From assembly GCA_001769975.1 (NCBI GenBank), contig MEPW01000020.1:1-42019 (forward strand): a DNA stretch of 42,019 nt, given 5' to 3'. Within the stretch, counting starts at the first letter, position 1. Every line of letters starts with the position of its first letter. A program made the position numbers and the translations under genes. Below the pieces are notes generated by a model, which saw nothing but the letters and a program-made list of their open reading frames with translations, made no database searches and was not told where the DNA came from. Shown here in pieces: positions 34,843-42,019 of the stretch. The stretch is from Bdellovibrionales bacterium RIFOXYA1_FULL_36_14. GTDB taxonomy: Bacteria; Bdellovibrionota; Bacteriovoracia; Bacteriovoracales; Bacteriovoracaceae.

Positions 34843-34865
34843 ATCAATCCATTGCAAAGATTTTC

Positions 34866-35318
34866 TTATTCTTCCTCTTGTTTTCTTTTTTGGGCAAGAT
34901 TTTGAGATAGACTTTTGGCCCAATAATTTAAGCGACCAAGGCAAAGATCTAGAGCATTCTTTAATTTTACTTTATCGATAGGTTTGGCAATAAATGCGAC
35001 TGCACCATCGTTGTAAGCATTAATTACAGTGGTGATCATACTATCAGATGTGATAACGATGCATTGAGTGCCTTTTCCCATACTCATCGCTTTTCTAATA
35101 AGCTCGTCACCTGGCATTTCAGGCATTAAAATATCAGAAATAAGAATATGGAAAATATTTTTTTCCAATTGTTCTAGAGCGTCCTGAGGATTTGTGGCGC
35201 AGATGATATTAAATTCATCCTTGCCATAAATTTTCTGAATCATGTCGGAAGTAATTGTAACAATCTCTTCTTGATCATCAACTAACAGTAAATTGTAAGG
35301 CTTAGAAATTATTTTCAT
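34866..35318 (-). CDS. Response regulator (receiver plus short tail)
   Basis: 150 residues. Asp14/Asp15 (LLVDDQEE), phospho-acceptor Asp62 (ISDILMPEMPG), Thr90 (VITSD) and Lys112 (AKPID) complete the receiver site. A short charged helical tail (KSLSQNLAQKRKQEEE) follows instead of an output domain. It starts 3 bases after the chemoreceptor gene, so it is in the same operon and probably acts with the kinases just upstream. Confidence 0.88.
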   Translation of the reverse strand: MKIISKPYNLLLVDDQEEIVTITSDMIQKIYGKDEFNIICATNPQDALEQLEKNIFHILISDILMPEMPGDELIRKAMSMGKGTQCIVITSDSMITTVINAYNDGAVAFIAKPIDKVKLKNALDLCLGRLNYWAKSLSQNLAQKRKQEEE

Positions 35319-35321
35319 AAA

Positions 35322-37442
35322 TTATACCATTTTCTCAAAGTCATCATCATTCAAACTATCTTTTTTAGCAACAATACCATCTAACAACTGCGGATCGACA
35401 TAACTGCTGTTGGGGGTAATGCTGATCTCATTTTCTATACTGGTATCATTTGTCAAACGAGTATGGCCTAGAATAATGTTATTGAGTGTATTAACGATAG
35501 CGTTTAATTCATCTTTAGCCTTTTGCAAATGATTTGAATTATTTTGTGCTTTAACGGCAACTTCACTGTTACCCTTGGCAGCGTCATCGAGTTGTTTGAG
35601 AGCAGTCTCAGTTTGTTGTACACCTTTATTTTGTTCATTTGTGGCTTCAACAATCCTTTGGATTTGTTCGTTGATAAGGGAAATATTGTCAGCAATTTGT
35701 CTAAAGATTGCTTGGGCTTTGTTAGTTACGTCCTGTCCCCGTTTTACGGTTTCTTCTGTTGATTTGACGGCTTCATTAACTTTCTTTTGACTGTTTTCCA
35801 AAAGAGTATAGATTTCCCTGGAAGCATTACCACTCATGTTGGCAAGCTTACCGACTTCTTCAGCAACTACCGCAAAACCTTTACCATGTTGACCTGCCCT
35901 AGCTGCTTCTATGGAAGCATTAAAGGAGAGTAGTTGAGTTTTAAATACAATATCATTGATAACTGTTGTTTTTTTGGAAATATCCTTGATGACATCAACC
36001 ATTCCCCGCATGTTTTCATTTTCTTTGTTAATATCAGACATGGAATCAACCATGTTTCTCATTATTTTATCGCCTTCGCCAGTCATATTTTTTACTATAT
36101 CGGAGATGTCCTTGGACTTGTGTGAAAATTCGGCGGTTTGATTAATCATACTGGCCATTTCTTGCATTGCCGCTACACTTTCTTGGGTAGCAGCAGCTTG
36201 TTGGTTGGAGGAAGATGATAATTTATTACTGGCATCATTTAATTCCTCGGAGGCAATACTTAATTCTTTGGAGGATTTGTTTAACGTTTTTGAGACGCGT
36301 AATATTGGATCAATAATAGATTTTCCAAAAAAGTACGCAATAATCATAACTACAATTAATACAATTGCTGCATTAACAATGATCTGTCGTAAAATTGTAT
36401 AGACTGGGCTCATTATTTCGCTGGTATTTTTTTCCACAATAAGTGCCCAAGTTTGTCCCATAATGACCAATGGAGTATAAGCACTGATGACCGGTTTTTC
36501 GTTAATGTTTTTAATCTCATGAATAGAGGTTTTACCATTTATTGCGTTTGATTGGCTGGAAGAAGTGATTAGTATATTGTTTTGGAAAGATTTAAAAACG
36601 TTGTATTGATCTTGATTAACAAACATATCAGATCGAAGTTTGCCATCACTCCCTACTAAATAAATTTGGCCACTTTCTCCCATACCTGATCTCTCCATTA
36701 AAATAGAGTTTATGTAGCTAATGTTGATTTGGGTGATGATTATGCCAATAAAGTCACCAGCCTTGATACCTTCACTTAAATGATCAAACTCAGATAAGTG
36801 TTTGGTACAGATGAAGCTTGCGACAGCATCAGTTGATTGGTAATACTGAAAATCAGCAAAAAAAGTGGCAGATTGATCAGTAGTATCCTTGGCGTCTTTA
36901 AAGCATTTCGCAAGCGCAGTTTGAGATAATGAACCAGAGATCAAGTTTTTTCCAAGAAACTGGTGTTGTTGGTCATTTTTTACATTAAAAATGATTTGCC
37001 CGCCGGTAGTCACCAACATCATATTGTCAAAATTGTAACTGTCAATAATACTTTTAGTGCGAGGCCCGTATTCAGCTTCGGCTTTGTTATAAGCTTGTGT
37101 CATAATATCCAAGTCTTGGCCAACAGTAAAACCATCGCTAAAAAATGATCCTTCTAGTGCAATAAACATGCTTTCGACAAGTCGATTTTTCGATATACCA
37201 GCAGTGAACTTTGTGGAGTTTTCAAAATACAGTTCAATCCTTTTTTTGCTTATTTCCCTAAGCGAAACAAGTTGATCTTTTGCCATGGTGACCATTGAGG
37301 ACGAAGATTTAAGTTGAAAATAAATCAAGATTGGAATAATTGTGATTAAAGATGTTACTACAATAAAAATTTGAATTTTAGTTTTCAACCCCATATTTAT
37401 ATTTAATAACGATTTTAATTTACTCGCAGACTCGATGCTCAT
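35322..37442 (-). CDS. Methyl-accepting chemotaxis protein with a large sensor domain
   Basis: 706 residues: membrane helix 1 at about 23-43, a periplasmic dCache-like sensor (44-350; [13 protein letters not shown] and [15 protein letters not shown]), helix 2 at 353-373, little or no HAMP, then the helical signalling domain with the conserved hairpin tip around 500-535 ([31 protein letters not shown]). No CheR-binding pentapeptide is seen at the end (DDDFEKMV). GGAGG is 6 bases before the ATG, and a likely promoter is at 37475-37502. No cheA or cheW gene is in the window. Confidence 0.93.
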   Translation of the reverse strand: MSIESASKLKSLLNINMGLKTKIQIFIVVTSLITIIPILIYFQLKSSSSMVTMAKDQLVSLREISKKRIELYFENSTKFTAGISKNRLVESMFIALEGSFFSDGFTVGQDLDIMTQAYNKAEAEYGPRTKSIIDSYNFDNMMLVTTGGQIIFNVKNDQQHQFLGKNLISGSLSQTALAKCFKDAKDTTDQSATFFADFQYYQSTDAVASFICTKHLSEFDHLSEGIKAGDFIGIIITQINISYINSILMERSGMGESGQIYLVGSDGKLRSDMFVNQDQYNVFKSFQNNILITSSSQSNAINGKTSIHEIKNINEKPVISAYTPLVIMGQTWALIVEKNTSEIMSPVYTILRQIIVNAAIVLIVVMIIAYFFGKSIIDPILRVSKTLNKSSKELSIASEELNDASNKLSSSSNQQAAATQESVAAMQEMASMINQTAEFSHKSKDISDIVKNMTGEGDKIMRNMVDSMSDINKENENMRGMVDVIKDISKKTTVINDIVFKTQLLSFNASIEAARAGQHGKGFAVVAEEVGKLANMSGNASREIYTLLENSQKKVNEAVKSTEETVKRGQDVTNKAQAIFRQIADNISLINEQIQRIVEATNEQNKGVQQTETALKQLDDAAKGNSEVAVKAQNNSNHLQKAKDELNAIVNTLNNIILGHTRLTNDTSIENEISITPNSSYVDPQLLDGIVAKKDSLNDDDFEKMV

Positions 37443-37474
37443 TTATTTCCTCCACCATTTTCGTAATTAGTTAA

Positions 37475-37502
37475 ATAATACAAGCAATTTAGTTATCTGC
37501 AA
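37475..37502 (-). promoter_or_regulatory. Candidate promoter for the chemoreceptor gene
   Basis: On the minus strand TTGCAG (37502-37497), a 16-base spacer and TATTAT (37480-37475), 5 of 6 matches at -10 and 3 of 6 at -35. The transcript would start about 25 bases before the ATG at 37442. It separates the receptor and its response regulator from the kinase pair upstream. Confidence 0.4.
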
Positions 37503-37549
37503 GAGGAAGATTTTTACAAAACAAAGCGAAATAGTCTTATATGTTTAGA

Positions 37550-39403
37550 TCAAATATTTTGAGAAAATTTTTGGAGGTTTTTATCAATAAGTTTGGCAAG
37601 TTCATTTTTTCGGTAAGGCTTTTGCAAAACATCATCAATGATTTTATCGTTAAGATATTTTTGAAAACTGTTTGAGATTATACCAGTTGAGAGGATGATT
37701 GGCAGGTGGGGATATTTTTTTTTGATCTGTATGGCCAGATCAATTCCATTCATGGTTGGCATAGTGAAATCAGTGATAATTAAATCAATTTTAGAGTTAA
37801 GTTTACCCAGTTCAGTTAATGCATCGGAAGGATTTGATTTGAATATAACCCGGTAACCAAGTCTCGTTAAAGTTTTGGTGGTTAGCATTCCTAGTTCACC
37901 CTCGTCATCAATTAAAAGAATTGTGGCGTGTTTTGTTTTATCGCTAACAAGTGGGCTTAGATTCTGTTTGATTGGAGCAGCGGCAGTTGGTAGTAAAATA
38001 GTAAACTTTGCTCCATGATTGACCACTGAATAAAGCTCAATGCTTCCTTGCAGTTTGGTGACAATTCCATGTACCACAGAAAGACCTAAGCCTGTACCTT
38101 CTTCACTATTTTTCGTGGTAAAAAAGGGATCAAAAATTTTTTTTCTTATTTCAAGGGGAATACCGTGCCCAGTATCAGTAACATCTAGCGACACATATTC
38201 TGCTTGATTATTTTGAGCATTTTTCTTTAGTTCTATAAATAGGTTACCAGACCGTCCTTTCATCGCATGAATACTGTTGGTAGTTAAATTTAAAAGTACT
38301 TGAATGATTTGAGACTTGTCGGCGTTGATATACAGGTTTTTTTCTATTTTCGAATCAATATGAATATTAGGAGGACATGAAGCGTGAATGAGAGAAAGTG
38401 TTTCCATGACAGCTTCACTAATGTTTATTATTTCAATATTGGGTTTATCTTGTTTGCAAAAATAGAGAATTTGTTTAATTAGTTCGGAAGCCCTATTTGA
38501 TGCAATAATTGCGTTTTCTAGGTTTTCGTAAGTTGATGATTGAGGGGCACAGGTTGATTGCCCAAGTTCGATGTAACTCATTATAGATCTCATGATATTA
38601 TTAAAATCATGAGTTATGCCGCTCATCATAGTCCCCAGAGATTCTAACTTTTGCATTCTGAACATTTCTTCCTGACTTTCTTTTAAGCTGTAAATATCCT
38701 GTCTTATACGAAGTCGGAGTCCGTTAAGTGAGTCGCATAGCTCGTCTACCTCATCTCGGAAAAATATTTTTTTTCGATGCAGACTAAGTGGGGGCTTGTC
38801 TTCATTGAGATTTAAATCGTTAGCATAATGTGCGATTTGGGAAAGGTGTCTGGTTACATGATTTTTTATAAAAAGAAAAATACTCAATGAAATTGCAAAA
38901 ATTGTTACAATGTTGGAAAAAAGAATAATAAAAAGTTTTTGAAATAATTCTTTGTATATTTTTTCATAACTTATGCGAATAGTAAGTTCTCCCAGTTTTT
39001 GTTTTTCCTGGTTATAAGTTTTTGGGAAAAAAAGGTCGAAAGTTTTTTTTACACTCCAAACTGATTGAGGTGAACCCGTGCTTAAAAAAAATTGGGTGGT
39101 ATCTGGGGTTTCGTAGACGCTAGCGTAAACTAAATGATCAAGCTTCAAAATTCCATTCAATTCGATAAGCAGTTTTTCGTTGTTTAGATTAAACAAACTG
39201 TCAGAAATGGTGGGAACATAACTTTTTTCAATATGATCAATGTTTTTATAAAGTAATTGTTCACTAAGTTTAAATTCCCCGTAAAGTTGGAAAGCTGTGG
39301 TAATAATGGAAAAAAAAACGCTTATACTAATAATGAATAGTAAAACTTTATTGACTAGTGGTGAAAATTTTTGCTTCATTTTGAACCAGCACTTACTATT
39401 CAA
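37550..39403 (-). CDS. Hybrid sensor histidine kinase (receiver at C-terminus)
   Basis: 617 residues. Helix 1 at about 19-41, a periplasmic domain of about 110 residues, helix 2 at about 154-180, HAMP-like linker, HisKA with His265 (GITHDFNNIM), HATPase with LLNLTTNSIHAM, DTGHGIP and GTGLGL, then a receiver (about 490-612) with Asp499/500, phospho-acceptor Asp545 (IITDFTMP) and Lys595. The first codon is TTG overlapping the TGA stop of the upstream kinase gene (TTGA), so coupled translation is likely; ATG 39379 is the alternative start. The receiver suggests a phosphorelay with the neighbouring regulator. Confidence 0.9.
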   Translation of the reverse strand: MNSKCWFKMKQKFSPLVNKVLLFIISISVFFSIITTAFQLYGEFKLSEQLLYKNIDHIEKSYVPTISDSLFNLNNEKLLIELNGILKLDHLVYASVYETPDTTQFFLSTGSPQSVWSVKKTFDLFFPKTYNQEKQKLGELTIRISYEKIYKELFQKLFIILFSNIVTIFAISLSIFLFIKNHVTRHLSQIAHYANDLNLNEDKPPLSLHRKKIFFRDEVDELCDSLNGLRLRIRQDIYSLKESQEEMFRMQKLESLGTMMSGITHDFNNIMRSIMSYIELGQSTCAPQSSTYENLENAIIASNRASELIKQILYFCKQDKPNIEIINISEAVMETLSLIHASCPPNIHIDSKIEKNLYINADKSQIIQVLLNLTTNSIHAMKGRSGNLFIELKKNAQNNQAEYVSLDVTDTGHGIPLEIRKKIFDPFFTTKNSEEGTGLGLSVVHGIVTKLQGSIELYSVVNHGAKFTILLPTAAAPIKQNLSPLVSDKTKHATILLIDDEGELGMLTTKTLTRLGYRVIFKSNPSDALTELGKLNSKIDLIITDFTMPTMNGIDLAIQIKKKYPHLPIILSTGIISNSFQKYLNDKIIDDVLQKPYRKNELAKLIDKNLQKFSQNI

Positions 39404-40584
39404 ATCCTGGTAAGAGGTAGATGAAATGTAAATGTCGCTCCTTCGCCAACTTTTGAAATTACGTTTATATCTCCGCTCATTTCAAAAAGAATTTTTTTAA
39501 TTATACCAAGCCCAAGTCCAGTTCCGTGAGCTGAGTCTTTAGTAGTAAAAAAAGATTCAAAAATCTTATCCAGATTTTTTTCAGGTATGCCACAACCGTT
39601 ATCAGCTACTGAAATATAAATAAATCCATCTTCTTTTTTAGTTTTTATGGTAATTTTTTTATTTGGAATATCGTTGAGGGCATATTTGGAATTAGAAAGT
39701 AAATTCATGATAATTTGTTGGATGTTGCTGGGGTTTCCCATGACAAATGTGCGCTCGTCTTCTATGAAGTCGCATACTATTTTAATACCTTCTTTGTTAT
39801 ATAAATAGGATACGAGATCAATTGAACTCCGAATAATTTCGTGGATATCAAGCATCATTATGTCGTTGTTGTTGGTACGTACATATGTCCTTATATGGCC
39901 TAAAATTTTGGTAATTGTTTGTGCAGCTGTTTTTATATATTCCAAAGCCTTAAAGCAATCAGGTCTCATACCATCTTTCAGTTTAAATTCGTCAGAAAAT
40001 ATCATCGTGATATAGCCGTTAATAATGGTGAGTGGGTTGTTGATTTCATGAGCGATACTTGAAGTCAATAAGCCAATAGAGGCAAGTTTTTCACTTTGCA
40101 GAAGCTTTTTGTGAGCATCTTCTAGTTCTAAATAATTTTCTTTCAATTTCAGAAATTGTTTAACTACGGTTTCATTGTGTTTGACTAGTCGATCATAGTA
40201 AGTGGCAAGTAACTCTTGTAGAAGAAGGTTATTAGTGGAGGCAATCTTTTGTAAAATAGTTAAAGGGAGGGCGTATATAATAACATCAGAAAGTGATTTG
40301 GCAGAAGCGGAACGAAATTTTTCATTTTTAAATAAGCTCATTTCGCCAAAATAATTCTTTTCTTCAATGATAGCGAGAGGAACTTCATTTTTAAAAATTT
40401 CGATACTACCTTTAAAAATAAAAAAAATAAAATCGGGAGGGTCACCTTCTTTAAAGACAAGTGAATTTTTGCTGTAAGAAATTTTATTCACGTTTTGAGC
40501 GATAAGTTCAACGGTGGGATGGTCAATGTGCTTAAAAAAAGGAAATGTCTTTAAGATTTGTAAAATGGCTTTAGCTTTTGGCAT
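39400..40584 (-). CDS. Cyclic-nucleotide-domain sensor histidine kinase
   Basis: 394 residues, soluble. An N-terminal cNMP-binding (CAP_ED) domain is at about 12-125: LVFKEGDPPDFIFFIFKGSI (in part), YFGEMSLF and RSASA with Arg91 as the likely phosphate-binding residue. A coiled linker leads to HisKA with His179 (SIAHEINNPL) and the HATPase with NLLSNSKYAL, DNGCGIP and GTGLGLGI. It would couple a cyclic nucleotide (not shown which) to phosphorylation. GGAG lies 7 bases before the ATG. It overlaps the hybrid kinase gene by 4 bases. Confidence 0.9.
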   Translation of the reverse strand: MPKAKAILQILKTFPFFKHIDHPTVELIAQNVNKISYSKNSLVFKEGDPPDFIFFIFKGSIEIFKNEVPLAIIEEKNYFGEMSLFKNEKFRSASAKSLSDVIIYALPLTILQKIASTNNLLLQELLATYYDRLVKHNETVVKQFLKLKENYLELEDAHKKLLQSEKLASIGLLTSSIAHEINNPLTIINGYITMIFSDEFKLKDGMRPDCFKALEYIKTAAQTITKILGHIRTYVRTNNNDIMMLDIHEIIRSSIDLVSYLYNKEGIKIVCDFIEDERTFVMGNPSNIQQIIMNLLSNSKYALNDIPNKKITIKTKKEDGFIYISVADNGCGIPEKNLDKIFESFFTTKDSAHGTGLGLGIIKKILFEMSGDINVISKVGEGATFTFHLPLTRI

Positions 40585-40605
40585 TTAATTACTCCGGATT
40601 TTGAA

Positions 40606-40614
40606 ATTATAACA
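40606..40614 (-). promoter_or_regulatory. Extended -10 promoter for the cNMP-kinase operon
   Basis: On the minus strand the sequence reads TGTTATAAT, a perfect extended -10 (TGnTATAAT). There is no good -35, which such promoters can lack. Start of transcription near 40599 would give a leader of only about 15 bases that still contains the GGAG (40592-40595). Confidence 0.5.
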
Positions 40615-40851
40615 CCACAATTTAAAAACCGAATGAGTGAAAATACTGCACGATCTTAAATTAATTTACATATTATAAATACTGGTGAGGTGCGCCATGC
40701 GTTGATTAGCATTAGTAAAATTGGTATGTTAACAAGTAACATATTGTAATAACTTGAATTGCTCTGCGTAAAAGTCAGTAGTTTTTGTCAATTTATCATA
40801 TACTATTTGTGCATATTGTGAGAAATTTTTAAGGCTATTTGTATATTTTGT

Positions 40852-40872
40852 CATCATCGGAAGAAGATGATG
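40852..40872 (+). promoter_or_regulatory. Hairpin in the smc leader
   Basis: CATCATC (40852-40858) and GATGATG (40866-40872) form a perfect 7-bp stem with loop GGAAGAA, which ends 25 bases before the smc GTG. No T-run follows, so it is not a terminator. It may affect translation or mRNA stability. Confidence 0.4.
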
Positions 40873-40897
40873 TTAACACACACGCCAAGGATTTTTC

Positions 40898-42019
40898 GTG
40901 AGACTTACCAGACTTGTTGTTCAAGGTTTTAAATCATTTAAAGACAGAACAGTTATTCATTTCGATCAAGGCATCACTGGAATTGTTGGCCCGAATGGGT
41001 GCGGCAAATCTAATATTGTTGATGCTTTGTTTTGGGTTATGGGGGAGATGAGTGCAAAACATTTGCGTGGTGACACCATGAAAGATGTTATTTTTGCAGG
41101 CTCCAGTAGATATACACCAGCAAGTTGGGCTGAAGTTACGCTGGTTTTGGAAAACAATGAAAGTAAGCATATTCATATTGGTAACAAAATATCTAATCCC
41201 TCCGAAATTCAACTTACTAGAAAACTATATAGAAACAGTGAAACAGAATACCGGATTAACGGAGTTCCTTGCAGGCTTAAGGACATTCAAGAAATTTTTA
41301 TGGATACAGGTGCTGGTGCGAAATCTTATTCGATTATTGCTCAAGGGGAAATTGAAAGATTGGTTCAAGCAAAACCACAAGAAAGAAGAGTTATGATAGA
41401 AGAAGTTGCCGGTATAACCAAATTTAAACTTCGAAGAAGAGAAAGCCTTAAAAAGATTGAGCAGACTAAAATAAACCTATCTCGGTTATCAGATTTACAA
41501 CAAGAACTTGAAAAAAATTTAAACTCACTTGGTGAACAAGCAGAAAAAGCGGAAAAAGCTTGTAAATTGAAAGATATCATCAAAGAAAATGAACTTCTGG
41601 TAGAGTCCAATAGAATAAATAAAATTCTAAAAGAACGACGAGATTTTGCCAATGAACTGGTAAAAAACAAAACCATTCTGGAAACTAATAAGCTACGCAG
41701 AGATAATCTGGAAATCAGTTTGGAAGATGAAAGGGTTTTAAAAGAAGAATTACAATTAAAACTAGATGAGTTTCAAAAAATATTTAACGAAATGGCTAAA
41801 GAATTAGCAGCCTCGGAAGCTAAAGTTGAGTTTTTGGCCAAATCCAAAGAGGATAAAGCAAACCAGGTTCAGCGATTTATTACTGAAAATAAATCCATCC
41901 AAACCGAGTTGGATGAGATTAAAAATAGATGCGAAGAACTTATTGTGGAAAAGAATAAGCTTTCTGGCCAGATGTTAGAGGATAATGATCTAAGTGAACT
42001 TGAGGAAAAGGTTTCGTTT
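40898..42019 (+). CDS. smc: Chromosome segregation protein SMC, N-terminal part (partial)
   Basis: An open frame of 374 codons runs off the window. It begins MRLTRLVVQGFKSFKDRTVI with Walker A GPNGCGKSN (31-39), then WVMGEMSAKHLRGDTMKDVIF, MDTGAGAKSYSIIAQGEIERL and RRVMIEEVAGITKFK, the N-terminal half of an SMC head; a long coiled coil follows. SMC forms the condensin ring with ScpA/ScpB. The start is GTG with AAGGAT at 40887-40892 upstream. The C-terminal head with the signature motif and Walker B is outside the window. Confidence 0.95.
   Translation, partial: MRLTRLVVQGFKSFKDRTVIHFDQGITGIVGPNGCGKSNIVDALFWVMGEMSAKHLRGDTMKDVIFAGSSRYTPASWAEVTLVLENNESKHIHIGNKISNPSEIQLTRKLYRNSETEYRINGVPCRLKDIQEIFMDTGAGAKSYSIIAQGEIERLVQAKPQERRVMIEEVAGITKFKLRRRESLKKIEQTKINLSRLSDLQQELEKNLNSLGEQAEKAEKACKLKDIIKENELLVESNRINKILKERRDFANELVKNKTILETNKLRRDNLEISLEDERVLKEELQLKLDEFQKIFNEMAKELAASEAKVEFLAKSKEDKANQVQRFITENKSIQTELDEIKNRCEELIVEKNKLSGQMLEDNDLSELEEKVSF

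Larger units (their letters stand above)
40585..40897. other. 313-base divergent intergenic region between the kinase gene and smc
   Basis: AT-rich and without an ORF of note. It holds an extended -10 promoter for the minus-strand kinase gene (40606-40614) and a hairpin close to smc (40852-40872). TTGTCA (40785-40790) and TATACT (40799-40804) are too close together to form one promoter. No other structure was seen. Confidence 0.5.

Overview
The window reads as chromosomal DNA of an AT-rich (roughly one third G+C by eye) Gram-negative bacterium with several lipoproteins, an outer-membrane beta-barrel protein, MreB and a rich two-component/chemosensory repertoire. The mix of a Tad-type TadC gene next to several FHA/TPR proteins, a response regulator with a conserved C-terminal helix, a tiny basic protein upstream of mreB and a deltaproteobacterial-looking hypothetical gene suggests the Bdellovibrionota (Bacteriovorax/Halobacteriovorax-like). 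That placement is inference from remembered family resemblance, not a search.

Layout. 1-3129: end of the spc/alpha ribosomal operon (infA end, rpmJ, rpsM, rpsK, rpsD, rpoA, rplQ). 3242-6221: a receiver-only protein with an insertion, a sigma-54 activator and a conserved hypothetical. 6218-8776 (minus): a double-domain M16 peptidase, divergent from hemW. 8863-13847: hemW and the heat-shock genes grpE-dnaK-dnaJ, with no hrcA between hemW and grpE but a 12-bp inverted repeat there. 13986-20309: envelope genes (LppC/LpoA-like lipoprotein, tiny basic protein, mreB, a PilZ-like gene that seems to start at ATT, an unknown lipoprotein, nagZ). 20423-28593: tadC, DUF192, three FHA proteins, a PP2C-type phosphatase and a response regulator, tightly packed and apparently a phosphothreonine-linked envelope signalling module. 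28618-31519: TorF-like porin, birA, rph, rdgB and tRNA-Pro(UGG).

31532-34262 is an accessory, partly decayed stretch just downstream of the tRNA: a short tandem repeat, a YdjM-like membrane protein, a lytic-transglycosylase-like gene overlapping a lipoprotein gene (possible effector/immunity pair), a 5'-truncated DUF4097-like remnant and a broken proton antiporter pseudogene. 34276-40584 returns to intact genes: DUF3820, a thioredoxin-like redox protein, then on the minus strand a cNMP-domain histidine kinase, a hybrid kinase, a chemoreceptor and a small response regulator. The window ends inside smc.

Most interesting points: the ATT-start PilZ gene, the FHA/PP2C/TadC module, the SLT/lipoprotein pair, the inverted repeat in place of hrcA, and the stepwise-decayed antiporter.
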